Assembly: GCF_900188425.1 (NCBI RefSeq)
Contig: NZ_FZON01000032.1
Coordinates: 1 to 54,935, forward strand
Length of the DNA stretch: 54,935 nucleotides
Reading direction: 5' to 3'
DNA from: Antarctobacter heliothermus
Lineage (GTDB): Bacteria; Pseudomonadota; Alphaproteobacteria; Rhodobacterales; Rhodobacteraceae
In this document: positions 6,447 to 15,197 of the stretch, one piece after another
Position numbering within the stretch: position 1 is the first letter of the stretch
Layout of the letters: every line of letters begins with the position of its first letter
The notes under the pieces: generated by a model
What the model was told of the DNA's origin: nothing
Database searches by the model: none
Seen by the model: the letters and a program-made list of their open reading frames with translations, nothing else
Position numbers and translations under genes: made by a program

Positions 6447-9400
6447 AACTCCGCTGACTTGAGCTGGCGCTGCACCTCGCGGCGAAACTCCAGATCAAAG
6501 GCCAGCCCACGACCCTCGACCAGCAAGAGACGGGCATCAGCCTCCCCCGCACGCAATCGGTCCAGCAAATCGGTAACCTGTTCTGCCAGCGGCAGATCGG
6601 TTGGCACAAAGTCCGGCAACCCGTCGCGCAAAATCTGCAGCGCGGGCATCAACATCCCATCTGGCAGGCGCACCGCCACCCGGTCCAGCAAAGCAGGGTC
6701 TGATAGGAACAATGTCGCGCCAACCTGCGCCAGTGTCCCTTCCGCAAATGGCGCCAGCCGCGCCTTGACCTGCCCGTCGATCATGTCCCACAGCACCACG
6801 CCCGCAGGCGCCAGTCCCGCCGCAATGCGCAATCCGTCGGGCGCAAATGCCAGCGCCCGCACCTCGGCAGCGCCGGTCTCCAGCCGCCATAAAAAGCGAT
6901 CCACCGCGATGTCCCACAGCAGGACATGCGCGGCCCCGTCTTCGGCCACAGCAACAAAGCGCCCGTCCGGGCTGACCGCCATGGTGCGCGGCGCGCCATC
7001 CAGTTCCCCGAACCGACGCAGCAACCGGCCATCTTCGGCGCTCCATAGAGCAAGGATCCAAATATCGGGTGTGTCGAGGGGCTGAACAAGGCCAAGGATT
7101 TCGGCGTCTTCGCCCCGATAGGCCAGTGGCCCGATACGGGCAAAGGGCATCTCCAGCGCCAAACGCTCCGTGCCCGTGGAGGGATCTACCAGAATGATCT
7201 CGGGGGTTGGCGCATTGCGTCCAATCGCCAATTCCGTTCCGTTGGGGGATAGGGCGGCAAAGTCGCCGGGCCACGACCGACGCAACGCACCGGATCGCAC
7301 ATCCAGCAATGCCACCAGGCCCTCTTTGCTGACCCGGATCAGCGATGCGCCATTCTCACCAAAGGCCAGCGAGACCGCGTCCGAGGCGTCGCCCAACTCG
7401 CGCGACATCACCTCTGCAGCAAAGTCATGCAAGCGCAGCGCAACACCCGCCCCCTGCACGGCCAAGGCAGATCCGTCCGACCGCCACGCCATGGCAACCG
7501 GCCCCTTGGGTCCGTAGCCATCGCTGGCAAAGGTGACCTGCCCGTCCTGCCACGACCAGATCTGCAACTGCTGTTCGGCACTGCCGCCGGACCAACCGGA
7601 TCCGGCCAATGCAAGCCGCGTGCTGTCGGGGCTGAAGGCCAACGCGGATACAAACTCGCCATCGCGTTTCAAAACAGAATGTGCCACCCCATTGACCGGA
7701 TCTGCCAGGATCAGCCCCGGTGCCGCGCCACCGACAAGTCCCATCAGCCGGATGCCATCGGGTGTCAGCGCCACATCTGTAAACTCGTGCGCGTCCAATC
7801 CCCGCCGCAGCCCCCCGCCATCGAGGTCGAAAACCTGAACGCCACCGCCGGACTTCGATACGAAGACCGCAGCATCGCCCGCCGCACTCACCCCCAGCAA
7901 CCGCCCGCCCATCGCAGGGCCGATCCGTCCGGTCAGCGTGCCAGAGTCCAACTGCCAGTGCAGACCGAATGTGTCCGCTGCCCCGGCGATCAACCCGCTG
8001 CCGTCGCGGGTAAAGGCCAATCCCGAGATCGCGGCAGGCGCGTCCCCGGCCGGTTCCATTCCGCGCAGATACGCGCCAGTTTCCGCGACATGCACCGCAA
8101 CGGACCCTGTGATCGCGAAGGCCAGCGTACCTCCGTCAGAGCTGTACATCAGCGCGCTGACAGGTTCGTCGGTGGCCATGCGCCACTGCCGTTCGCCGGT
8201 CTCACCCCGCAGACCCGAAACCGCCGACACCTTGCCCGATTGCGCCACGGCGAGCCACGTTCCATCGGGTGAGAACGCCAGCGCGCTCGCCGGACCGTCC
8301 TCATTCAGCGCAACAGAGAACAGCGGACCCAGCGTGGGCAGCGTGAACACCTCGACCAACCGCGCGCCGACTGCCCCGTTTTGCCTGACAACAGCCAGGC
8401 GTCGGCCATCGGGACTTAACGCGATGCCCTCTGCGCCAGACCCGATGTAGCGCCGTGCCGCCAGTGTTCCCTCTGTCCCCCGCCAAAGGGACAAGGCCGC
8501 GTGACGGCCTTCTAACCGGGTGACGGTCGCGGCATAGTCCGTGGTTCCGGCGATCAACACCGCCTTGGGCCCCGTCAGATCACCTACCGGACCGGTGACC
8601 AGTTCCACGCCCGTGCCGGGCGGTAAATAGGGCAAGGCAATCCCATAGATCGCGGGTCCTGCATCGCCGATGCCAACCGGAAAAGCGGCCGTGGGGTCGT
8701 CTTTTGCCTCGACGCTGCCCGTGTCGCGCTGGTCTGGGTCAGGGTCCGCAGTTGGGTCGGGTGACGCGGCCATCGGGTTTGGTGTCGCCAAAGCGGCCTT
8801 TGGGTCACCCGCAGACGGCGGCAGACCGCAACGCTCTGCCGAGGCGCCGACACAGGTTTCGCCTTCCGACAAGGCCCACAGCAGCCTGGACTGAGCAATG
8901 AGGTGGGCCGACAACACACCGCGCCCGCCTTGACCCCGGTCTTCAAGGTGCATGGCAATCACGCGGCCTTGCATGTCCAGCACCGGCGCTCCGGCGCTGC
9001 CTGGCAACGTCGCGCACCCATGCGACAATCGCCCCCCCGGTTCGTCCGAACCGCGCAGGGCACATCCGTCGCGCACCACAAACAGCGACTCCCCAAACGG
9101 GTGCGTGAGGATCATCAATGGCGTCCCTGTCGACGGCGACGCGTCCTTGGACAGGGGCAGCGCCGTTCCCACAACCCCTTTCAGGCGCAACACCGCGTAA
9201 CCGGATTCGGCATCCGCCTCGACTGGTGTGACCTCGACCGGCAGGCGCGTCCCCTGATCCGTTTCGCGGGGCGCGTCGTACCCGGCGATAAAGTCCATGC
9301 GCGCAATGCTGACAGGTTTGCGGGTGGCCAATGCCGGATCGTCCAACACCCCCGGACCGCAGCGGTGCGCTGTCAGAATCAAGGTCGGCGCCACAAGGAA

Positions 9401-9706
9401 TCCCGTGCAGGTCACCACAAAAGGGCCGCTGTCAGACGTGATCTGCAACCTTAGCTGCCCGACGCCTCGCGCGGCCTGGCGCGCCACGGTTGCCTGCGTA
9501 TAACGGATGATCGGCTTGGCGACGCTGTCCTTGATCCGGGCACGGTTACGCGCGACCACGCGGGCCGGTGCCTCCATCACAAGGCGGTCGAACTCCGACC
9601 CATCAAAGACCGGCAGCCCCTGCCCCGAGGCGGCCCCGCCAAGGGCCAAGACACAGAGCAGCCCAAGACCGAAACGCGGACCCAACAGGCGCCGAACCCA
9701 AGTCAT
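6371..9706 (-). CDS. Exported trypsin-fold/WD40 propeller protein with degenerate protease site
   Basis: 1111 aa from the ATG at 9706, which has AAGGGGG 5-6 nt upstream; an earlier ATG at 9724 has no good site. Residues about 1-29 are a signal peptide ('LGLLCVLALGGAASG'). Residues about 80-285 are a chymotrypsin-fold domain with the C42-C58-type cysteines (C100, C116). About 340-1000 carry at least ten WD40/TolB-like strands with 'SPDG'-type turns ('ALSPDGRRLAVV', 'AFSPDGTWLAVA', 'AVSPDGRFVAVA'). The last 35 residues resemble a peptidoglycan-binding repeat ('YSGAIDGDIGRGSLRAL'). The catalytic positions look changed: His57 is Arg115 (His114 precedes it), Asp102 is Gly169, Ser195 is Ala238 in 'PGSAGAPV'. 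This suggests a periplasmic scaffold or sensor rather than an active protease. Function unknown. Confidence 0.85.
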   Translation of the reverse strand: MTWVRRLLGPRFGLGLLCVLALGGAASGQGLPVFDGSEFDRLVMEAPARVVARNRARIKDSVAKPIIRYTQATVARQAARGVGQLRLQITSDSGPFVVTCTGFLVAPTLILTAHRCGPGVLDDPALATRKPVSIARMDFIAGYDAPRETDQGTRLPVEVTPVEADAESGYAVLRLKGVVGTALPLSKDASPSTGTPLMILTHPFGESLFVVRDGCALRGSDEPGGRLSHGCATLPGSAGAPVLDMQGRVIAMHLEDRGQGGRGVLSAHLIAQSRLLWALSEGETCVGASAERCGLPPSAGDPKAALATPNPMAASPDPTADPDPDQRDTGSVEAKDDPTAAFPVGIGDAGPAIYGIALPYLPPGTGVELVTGPVGDLTGPKAVLIAGTTDYAATVTRLEGRHAALSLWRGTEGTLAARRYIGSGAEGIALSPDGRRLAVVRQNGAVGARLVEVFTLPTLGPLFSVALNEDGPASALAFSPDGTWLAVAQSGKVSAVSGLRGETGERQWRMATDEPVSALMYSSDGGTLAFAITGSVAVHVAETGAYLRGMEPAGDAPAAISGLAFTRDGSGLIAGAADTFGLHWQLDSGTLTGRIGPAMGGRLLGVSAAGDAAVFVSKSGGGVQVFDLDGGGLRRGLDAHEFTDVALTPDGIRLMGLVGGAAPGLILADPVNGVAHSVLKRDGEFVSALAFSPDSTRLALAGSGWSGGSAEQQLQIWSWQDGQVTFASDGYGPKGPVAMAWRSDGSALAVQGAGVALRLHDFAAEVMSRELGDASDAVSLAFGENGASLIRVSKEGLVALLDVRSGALRRSWPGDFAALSPNGTELAIGRNAPTPEIILVDPSTGTERLALEMPFARIGPLAYRGEDAEILGLVQPLDTPDIWILALWSAEDGRLLRRFGELDGAPRTMAVSPDGRFVAVAEDGAAHVLLWDIAVDRFLWRLETGAAEVRALAFAPDGLRIAAGLAPAGVVLWDMIDGQVKARLAPFAEGTLAQVGATLFLSDPALLDRVAVRLPDGMLMPALQILRDGLPDFVPTDLPLAEQVTDLLDRLRAGEADARLLLVEGRGLAFDLEFRREVQRQLKSAEFYSGAIDGDIGRGSLRALELFAAGE

Positions 9707-9873
9707 TGCCGCCCCCTTTTTCAATATCTGAAAACAACCTCTCCGGTCAGGACGCTAGAGGGATTCGCCTGCCCGGTCGACCCGTGCCGGAAAACGCCGC
9801 ACGGCAGGCCACCCAAAGCTGTTCTTGCATTCGGTCCGGTTCGGGCGCTTGGGGGCACAGCTTTAACGCGTCG

Positions 9874-10491
9874 CTAGTGCAGGGTCCGGTCCGGGTGCGC
9901 GGCGACAAAGGCCGGATTATGGGCAAACGTCGCCGCGATCCGCCGGATCTTGGGCATCGCGGACAGGTCCACGCCCCAGCGATCAGCGTTGTACAACTGC
10001 GGGACAAGGCAGAGATCCGCAAGGCTGACGCTGGCCCCGTGGCAGTAGTCACCCCCCTCCAGCGTCGTTTCAACCGCCTCCAGCGCCGGTCCGATAAAGG
10101 CCCGCATCCAGCCTTCCATCGTGATCACTCCTCCCGACTCTGTAACCGCATGTCTCGCGACCCGCAGATTGCACACCGGATGGATATCGACCGCGATAGC
10201 CTGCGCAATTGCCCGAACTCGCGCCCGACCGGCCGGATCGGCAGGCAACAGCCTCAAAGCCCGTGTTTCGTTCAGGTATTCGACAATCGCCAGCGACTGC
10301 GTCAATCGCAGCCCGTCAATCTCCAGCACCGGGACCAGCCCTTGGGGGTTACGCTCCAGATGCTCGGGCGCGCGTTGTGCGCCGTCTATCAGGTTTACCG
10401 GCACGCTGCGCCACTCCAGTCCGGCCAGTTCCAGCGCGATGCGCACCCGATAGCTGGCCGTCGAACGCCAGTAGTCGAACAATTGGATCAT
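9874..10491 (-). CDS. maiA: Maleylacetoacetate isomerase (zeta-class GST)
   Basis: 205-aa glutathione-dependent isomerase that converts maleylacetoacetate, the homogentisate cleavage product, to fumarylacetoacetate. The N-terminal thioredoxin-like domain has the zeta-class motif 'YWRSTASYRVRIALE' (catalytic Ser at residues 9-13) and the cis-Pro region 'NPQGLVPVLEIDG'. The all-helical C-terminal domain ends with 'ADLCLVPQLYNADRWGVDL', diagnostic of the family. It is divergent from hmgA across a 138-bp region with a perfect palindrome. The reading frame stays open far upstream (to 11778), but that is an accident of the hmgA antisense; the ATG at 10491 fits the family N-terminus. Confidence 0.92.
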   Translation of the reverse strand: MIQLFDYWRSTASYRVRIALELAGLEWRSVPVNLIDGAQRAPEHLERNPQGLVPVLEIDGLRLTQSLAIVEYLNETRALRLLPADPAGRARVRAIAQAIAVDIHPVCNLRVARHAVTESGGVITMEGWMRAFIGPALEAVETTLEGGDYCHGASVSLADLCLVPQLYNADRWGVDLSAMPKIRRIAATFAHNPAFVAAHPDRTLH

Positions 10492-10558
10492 GTTTTTTCT
10501 CCCAGACAGGCCAACAAGAGGACCGCTCTCTTGTTTCACCTGCAACGATAAACTTGAC

Positions 10559-10578
10559 TTCATTGCAAGTGCAATGAA
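10559..10578. promoter_or_regulatory. Palindromic operator in the maiA-hmgA divergent promoter
   Basis: TTCATTGCA, AG, TGCAATGAA: perfect 9-bp inverted arms. A TTGACT hexamer (10554-10559) abuts its left end and could be the -35 of the hmgA promoter. The site form (TTGCA around a 2-bp centre) suits a MarR dimer, and a MarR gene lies at the end of the same cluster (17071-17550). Binding is inferred. Confidence 0.65.
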
Positions 10579-10629
10579 TATTACCCGCAAGTCCGAATCC
10601 GGTTCAGACCGACATCTGGGAGGAACAGT

Positions 10630-11985
10630 ATGACCCGTCACGACCTGCCGCAGGGCATGATCCGCGCGACCAGCACCACCGGCACCCATGAGGGATATAT
10701 GCCCGGCTGGGCCAATGACTTTGAGACAGAGGCCCTGCCCGGCGCGCTGCCGCAGGGCATGAACAGCCCGCAAAAATGTGAATACGGCCTCTACGGCGAA
10801 CAGCTGTCCGGCACTGCGTTTACCGATGTCCGGCCAGAGCGGACCTGGTGTTACCGCATCCGCCCTTCGGTCAAACACTCTGCCCGCTACACCAAGATCG
10901 ACCTGCCCAACTGGAAATCCGCACCCAACGTGGACCCCGATGTCATCAGCCTGGGTCAGTACCGCTGGGATCCGGTGCCTGTGGGTGAGACCGGCCAGAC
11001 ATGGCTGACCGGCATGCGCACCATGACCACCGCCGGGGATGTGAACACGCAGGTCGGCATGGCCAGCCACATCTACACGGTCACGGAGTCGATGCAGGAT
11101 GCCTATTTCTTTTCCGCCGACAGCGAATTGCTGGTGATCCCGCAAGAAGGCCGCCTGCGGTTCTGCACCGAACTGGGCATCATCGACGTCGAGCCCAAGG
11201 AAATCGCCATCCTGCCGCGCGGTCTGGTCTACCGGGTCGAGGTGCTGGAGGGCCCCTGCCGCGGTTTCGTCTGCGAAAACTACGGCCAGAAGTTCGCCCT
11301 GCCCGGCCGCGGTCCCATCGGCGCCAACTGCATGGCCAACCCGCGCGACTTCAAGGCCCCCGTCGCCGCCTATGAGGACCGCGAGGTGCCGTCGACCCTG
11401 ACGATCAAATGGTGCGGGCAGTTCCATGAGACGACAATCGGGCAAAGCCCATTGGACGTGGTCGCATGGCACGGCAACTATGCGCCCTACAAATACGACC
11501 TGCGCACCTACTGCCCGGTCGGCGCGATCCTGTTCGATCACCCCGATCCGTCGATCTTTACCGTGCTGACCGCGCCTTCGGGTGTGCCGGGGACGGCGAA
11601 CATCGACTTCGTGCTGTTCCGCGAACGCTGGATGGTGGCGGAAAACACCTTCCGCCCACCGTGGTATCACAAGAACATCATGTCCGAACTGATGGGCAAC
11701 ATCTATGGCCAGTACGATGCCAAGCCGCAGGGCTTTGTCCCCGGTGGCATGTCGCTGCACAACATGATGATCCCGCACGGCCCGGACCGGAATGCGTTCG
11801 AGGGCGCGTCAAACGCCAACCTTGGCCCCGACAAGCTGGACAATACCATGTCCTTCATGATCGAAACCCGGTTCCCGCAGCACCTGACGCAGTTCGCCGG
11901 CCAAGAGGCGCCGTTGCAGGATGACTACATCGACTGCTGGGAAAGCCTGGAGAAGAAGTTCGACGGAACACCGGGCAAGAAGTAA
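10630..11985 (+). CDS. hmgA: Homogentisate 1,2-dioxygenase
   Basis: 451-aa Fe(II) dioxygenase, the usual length, that cleaves homogentisate to maleylacetoacetate in tyrosine/phenylalanine degradation. Conserved N-terminus '[18 protein letters not shown]' with '[21 protein letters not shown]'. The active-site segment '[20 protein letters not shown]' supplies the first His and the Glu ligand, and the later '[10 protein letters not shown]' the other His. GGGAGGAAC lies before ATG. It begins the plus-strand catabolic run hmgA-fahA, with maiA divergent. Confidence 0.97.
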   Translation: MTRHDLPQGMIRATSTTGTHEGYMPGWANDFETEALPGALPQGMNSPQKCEYGLYGEQLSGTAFTDVRPERTWCYRIRPSVKHSARYTKIDLPNWKSAPNVDPDVISLGQYRWDPVPVGETGQTWLTGMRTMTTAGDVNTQVGMASHIYTVTESMQDAYFFSADSELLVIPQEGRLRFCTELGIIDVEPKEIAILPRGLVYRVEVLEGPCRGFVCENYGQKFALPGRGPIGANCMANPRDFKAPVAAYEDREVPSTLTIKWCGQFHETTIGQSPLDVVAWHGNYAPYKYDLRTYCPVGAILFDHPDPSIFTVLTAPSGVPGTANIDFVLFRERWMVAENTFRPPWYHKNIMSELMGNIYGQYDAKPQGFVPGGMSLHNMMIPHGPDRNAFEGASNANLGPDKLDNTMSFMIETRFPQHLTQFAGQEAPLQDDYIDCWESLEKKFDGTPGKK

Positions 11986-11993
11986 CGGACGAC

Positions 11994-12009
11994 GGGGGCC
12001 CCGGCCCCC
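11994..12009 (+). other. GC-rich hairpin between hmgA and fahA
   Basis: GGGGGCC CC GGCCCCC: a near-perfect palindrome 9 bp after the hmgA stop, without a following T-tract. It may stabilise the hmgA 3' end or partly attenuate fahA; it is not a classical terminator. Confidence 0.45.
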
Positions 12010-12052
12010 GCGTATCCGCCACACGAAACACCAGACGACCGGAGCCTCCAGA

Positions 12053-13318
12053 ATGCCGCTTCTCAAATCATGGGTGGAGAGTGCAAACTCCGCCGAAACC
12101 GATTTCCCACTGAACAACCTGCCCTACGGCAGCTTTGTTGCCGAGGATGGCGAGGCGCATTGCGGTGTTGCCATCGGCGACATGGTTTTGGACGTCACCG
12201 CGTTGGAGGCCGAAGGCCTGATCCAGATGGATGATGAGGACGCGGTCTTTGCCTTTGGCGACTGGACCGAGTTCATGTCGCTGGGCGCCGCCGCATGGGC
12301 CGCTTTTCGCACCACGGTGACAGAGATGCTGGCCGAGGGCGCGCCGGATGCCGGGGCCATGACCGCCTTTTTGGTGCCGCAGGCGGACGCAAAGATGCTG
12401 ATGCCCTTCATGGTGGCCGAATATACCGACTTCTACGCCTCCAAGAACCACGCCACCAATGTCGGCACCATGTTCCGAGGGGCGGAAAACGCGCTGCCGC
12501 CAAACTGGCTATCGATCCCGATTGGCTACAACGGGCGGGCGTCATCGGTTGTCGTCTCGGGCACCGACGTGCGCCGCCCCTGGGGCCAGTTGAAAGGCCC
12601 GGATGACGACCTGCCTCGCTTTGCCCCCTGCGCGCGCTTTGATCTGGAACTGGAGATGGGCGCCATTGTCGGCACCCCCTCCGAAGGGCCGGTCACGGTG
12701 GCAGAGGCCGACGCGATGATCTTTGGCTATGTGCTGCTGAACGACTGGTCGGCGCGTGACATCCAGGCGTGGGAGTACCAGCCACTCGGCCCGTTCCAGG
12801 CCAAGGCCACCGCCACCTCGATCAGCCCGTGGATTGTGCCCAAGGCCGCGTTGGAGCCGTTCCGCGTCTCGACGCCAGAGCGGGAGCGCGTCCTGCTGGA
12901 CTACCTCAAGGAACCCGGCCCGATGCTGTACGACATCGCGCTGGAAGTGGGCCTTGCGCCTGCGGGCAAGTCTGAGACGGTCATCGCGCAAACGAACTAC
13001 CGCGAGATGTACTATTCCTCGGCGCAGCAACTGGCGCATCACACCACCAGCGGCTGCCCGATGTCGGTGGGTGATTTGCTGGGATCCGGCACCATCTCCG
13101 GCCCGGGCAAGGACGCGCGCGGCGCGCTGCTGGAACTAGCGTGGGGTGGCAAGGAGCCGGTCACGCTGGACAGCGGAGAGACGCGCGCCTTTCTGGAGGA
13201 CGGCGATACGCTGACCCTGCGGGGCGCGGCGCAGGGCGACGGCTATCGCGTGGGCTTTGGCGATTGCACTGGCACGGTGCTGCCGGCGCTGGACGATCCC
13301 TATGGGGGCCGGGGATGA
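12053..13318 (+). CDS. fahA: Fumarylacetoacetase
   Basis: 421-aa hydrolase that splits fumarylacetoacetate to fumarate and acetoacetate, the last step of homogentisate breakdown. The active-site signature 'EYTDFYASKNHATNVGTMFRG' region carries the catalytic Asp/His. The metal ligands are in 'LELEMGAIVG' (two Glu) and 'LLNDWSARDIQAWEYQPLG' (Asp). The start at 12053 is chosen for GGAG at 8 nt and the typical N-terminus; the frame is open upstream into hmgA. Because no fumarylpyruvate hydrolase is visible in the gentisate cluster, this enzyme or a distant FAH homologue might serve that step, but that is speculation. Confidence 0.95.
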   Translation: MPLLKSWVESANSAETDFPLNNLPYGSFVAEDGEAHCGVAIGDMVLDVTALEAEGLIQMDDEDAVFAFGDWTEFMSLGAAAWAAFRTTVTEMLAEGAPDAGAMTAFLVPQADAKMLMPFMVAEYTDFYASKNHATNVGTMFRGAENALPPNWLSIPIGYNGRASSVVVSGTDVRRPWGQLKGPDDDLPRFAPCARFDLELEMGAIVGTPSEGPVTVAEADAMIFGYVLLNDWSARDIQAWEYQPLGPFQAKATATSISPWIVPKAALEPFRVSTPERERVLLDYLKEPGPMLYDIALEVGLAPAGKSETVIAQTNYREMYYSSAQQLAHHTTSGCPMSVGDLLGSGTISGPGKDARGALLELAWGGKEPVTLDSGETRAFLEDGDTLTLRGAAQGDGYRVGFGDCTGTVLPALDDPYGGRG

Positions 13319-13320
13319 CC

Positions 13321-13884
13321 CTAGCCGCCCTGCTGCCACTGAAGGACCGCCTCGGAGGGCCAGAACAGCATCAGCACGTTCAGCGCCAGCCCGTCGCGGA
13401 TCAGGTAGGCGGTCAGCATCTCAAGGCCGATCACGATGGCCACGCTGACCCAGACCGGCAGTGCGCGCGCAAGGTAGAACCCGATCACCATGGCGATCAC
13501 ATCAAAGACGGAATTGATCACGCTGTCGCCGTTGTAGTCGAGCGAGACAGTCACCGCGCGATAGCGTTCGATCACCATGGGCGTGTTTTCGAGGATCTCC
13601 CAACCCGCCTCGACGATCAGCGCGATGCCAAACCGCAGGTTCATGCTCAGCCGTCGGGCGACCAACGCAAGCGCGCCGAAGAACAGCAGCCCGTGGATCA
13701 GGTGACTGGGCGAGTAGAGATCGAACAGATGCTGGCTGCCCTCACGCGGCGGCGCACCCGGTCCAGTCCAGAACGAGACATAGCCGCAGGGGCAGATCAG
13801 ATCACGCCCCATGAACAACAGCACCGTCGCCATCGCGGCAGTGATGAACAGAAAGATCAGCGCAGGTTTCAGGCCATGGGTCAT
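13321..13884 (-). CDS. DUF2585 (UPF0314) membrane protein
   Basis: 187 aa with about five membrane helices. It carries the family signature 'GRDLICPCGYVSFWTG' (Cys-x-Cys just outside the first helix), 'SQHLFDLYSPSHLIHG' and 'EAGWEILENTPMVIERYR'. The biochemical role of the family is unknown; the conserved His, Glu and Cys suggest metal or lipid chemistry. The ATG at 13884 is chosen over 13959, which would overlap the divergent MBL gene. It is convergent with fahA (2 bp apart) and oriented against the catabolic genes, so not necessarily functionally linked. Confidence 0.85.
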   Translation of the reverse strand: MTHGLKPALIFLFITAAMATVLLFMGRDLICPCGYVSFWTGPGAPPREGSQHLFDLYSPSHLIHGLLFFGALALVARRLSMNLRFGIALIVEAGWEILENTPMVIERYRAVTVSLDYNGDSVINSVFDVIAMVIGFYLARALPVWVSVAIVIGLEMLTAYLIRDGLALNVLMLFWPSEAVLQWQQGG

Positions 13885-13940
13885 AACCTGCAATGGAATC
13901 ACAAAGACGCGATTGCGTCCAGAGACTTGAAAGGGATCAC

Positions 13941-14891
13941 ATGACAAAGGCCTTTGCATCCGCCGGAGACATGGAAGAAAAAAAGACCAGCTTTACCCAG
14001 GTGGGTGACGGTCTGTACGCCTTCACCGCCGAGGGCGACCCCAACACCGGAGTTATCATCGGCGACGACAGCGTGATGATCGTCGAGGCGCAGGCCACCC
14101 CGCGCCTTGCCCGCAAGGTGATGGAACATGTGCGTTCGGTGACGGACAAACCCATCAGCCACCTTGTCCTGACCCATTACCATGCGGTTCGCGTTTTGGG
14201 TGCCTCGGCCTATGGCGCGCGGGAAATCATCATGTCCGACGTGGCCCGTTCAATGGTGGCCGAACGCGGGCAAGAGGACTGGGACAGCGAGTTCGACCGT
14301 TTTCCGCGCCTGTTTCAGGGCCATGAGGAAATCCCCGGCCTGACATGGCCCACCACGACTTTTTCGGACTCGATGACCGTCTACTTGGGCAACCGCAAGG
14401 TCGAGATCATGCATCTGGGCCGCGCGCATACGGCAGGCGACGCCGTGGTCTGGGTACCCGATCAGGAGGTCATGTTCACCGGCGATATCGTGGAATACCA
14501 CTCGGCCTGCTATTGCGGCGACGGGCATTTCAGCGATTGGGAAGACACGCTGGCCAATATCGCGATGTTCGATCCCAAGAGCATCGCACCGGGACGCGGT
14601 GATGCGCTGGTCGGCGAGGAAATGGTCGCACGCGCCATCGCGGCAACAGCGGATTTCGTAAACTCGACTTACAAACCGGTGGCCAAGGTCGTCGCAAGGG
14701 GCGGGTCGCTGAAAGAGGCATGGGACGCGTGTCGCGCAGAATGTGACCCGAAATTCTCGGACTATGCGATCTACGAACACTGCCTGCCCTTCAACGTCGC
14801 TCGCGCCTATGACGAGGCCCGTGGCATCGACACGCCGCGCGTCTGGACCGCGCAACGGGACAAGGACATGTGGGCGGAATTGCAGGGGTGA
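13941..14891 (+). CDS. MBL-fold metallo-hydrolase with atypical metal motif
   Basis: 316 aa. Beta-lactamase fold with strand and loop motifs 'VIIGDDSVMIVEAQATP', 'LTHYHAVRVLGASAYGA', 'LGRAHTAGDAVVWVP' and 'VMFTGDIVEYHSA'. In the usual HxHxDH metal motif the last two ligands (Asp, His) are replaced by Val and Arg here (His-Tyr-His-Ala-Val-Arg), while the later His ('GRAHTAGD') and Asp ('FTGDIV') remain. A one-metal site or altered chemistry is likely. AAGGGA lies 6 nt before ATG 13941. It lies inside the homogentisate cluster in the same orientation, so a linked hydrolytic or detoxifying role is plausible but unproven. Confidence 0.85.
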   Translation: MTKAFASAGDMEEKKTSFTQVGDGLYAFTAEGDPNTGVIIGDDSVMIVEAQATPRLARKVMEHVRSVTDKPISHLVLTHYHAVRVLGASAYGAREIIMSDVARSMVAERGQEDWDSEFDRFPRLFQGHEEIPGLTWPTTTFSDSMTVYLGNRKVEIMHLGRAHTAGDAVVWVPDQEVMFTGDIVEYHSACYCGDGHFSDWEDTLANIAMFDPKSIAPGRGDALVGEEMVARAIAATADFVNSTYKPVAKVVARGGSLKEAWDACRAECDPKFSDYAIYEHCLPFNVARAYDEARGIDTPRVWTAQRDKDMWAELQG

Positions 14892-14894
14892 GCA

Positions 14895-15188
14895 ATGCTG
14901 GCAATCGGGCTCACCCTCGTCATAGTTGGAGTGGTATCCCTCGCGCTGGCTTTCGTCGTTTTCTTCGTTTTATCGCTGCGCGGTCAGTTTCGATACGGCG
15001 AATGGGGGCAGTGCGGAACACTGGAACAACGCGGTGAACGCACCGCCGGTGGTCTGAACGAAACCAGCAAATTGATTGCCACTACGCGAACTGGGCGGTT
15101 GTTTCAGTGGCTTGTGCTTCTCGGTTTGTCGGGCCTCATCGTCGGCAGCATGCTTTGCTTCACTTCGCTGATCGCCGACAACACGTAG
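14895..15188 (+). CDS. Small two-helix membrane protein, unknown
   Basis: 97 aa, with TM1 at about residues 2-29 ('LAIGLTLVIVGVVSLALAFV') and TM2 at about 68-92 ('LFQWLVLLGLSGLIVGSML'), joined by a 38-aa hydrophilic loop with one Cys. It starts 3 bp after the MBL gene stop with a GGGGTGAG ribosome-binding site overlapping that stop, so it is likely co-transcribed. I do not recognise a family. No strong antisense competitor exists. Confidence 0.6.
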   Translation: MLAIGLTLVIVGVVSLALAFVVFFVLSLRGQFRYGEWGQCGTLEQRGERTAGGLNETSKLIATTRTGRLFQWLVLLGLSGLIVGSMLCFTSLIADNT

Positions 15189-15197
15189 GGTGCTCAA

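Noticed and set aside
9874-11778. Single 634-aa protein fusing maiA with upstream sequence
   Set aside because: The upstream 430 residues are the antisense of hmgA; the maiA start at 10491 matches the family.
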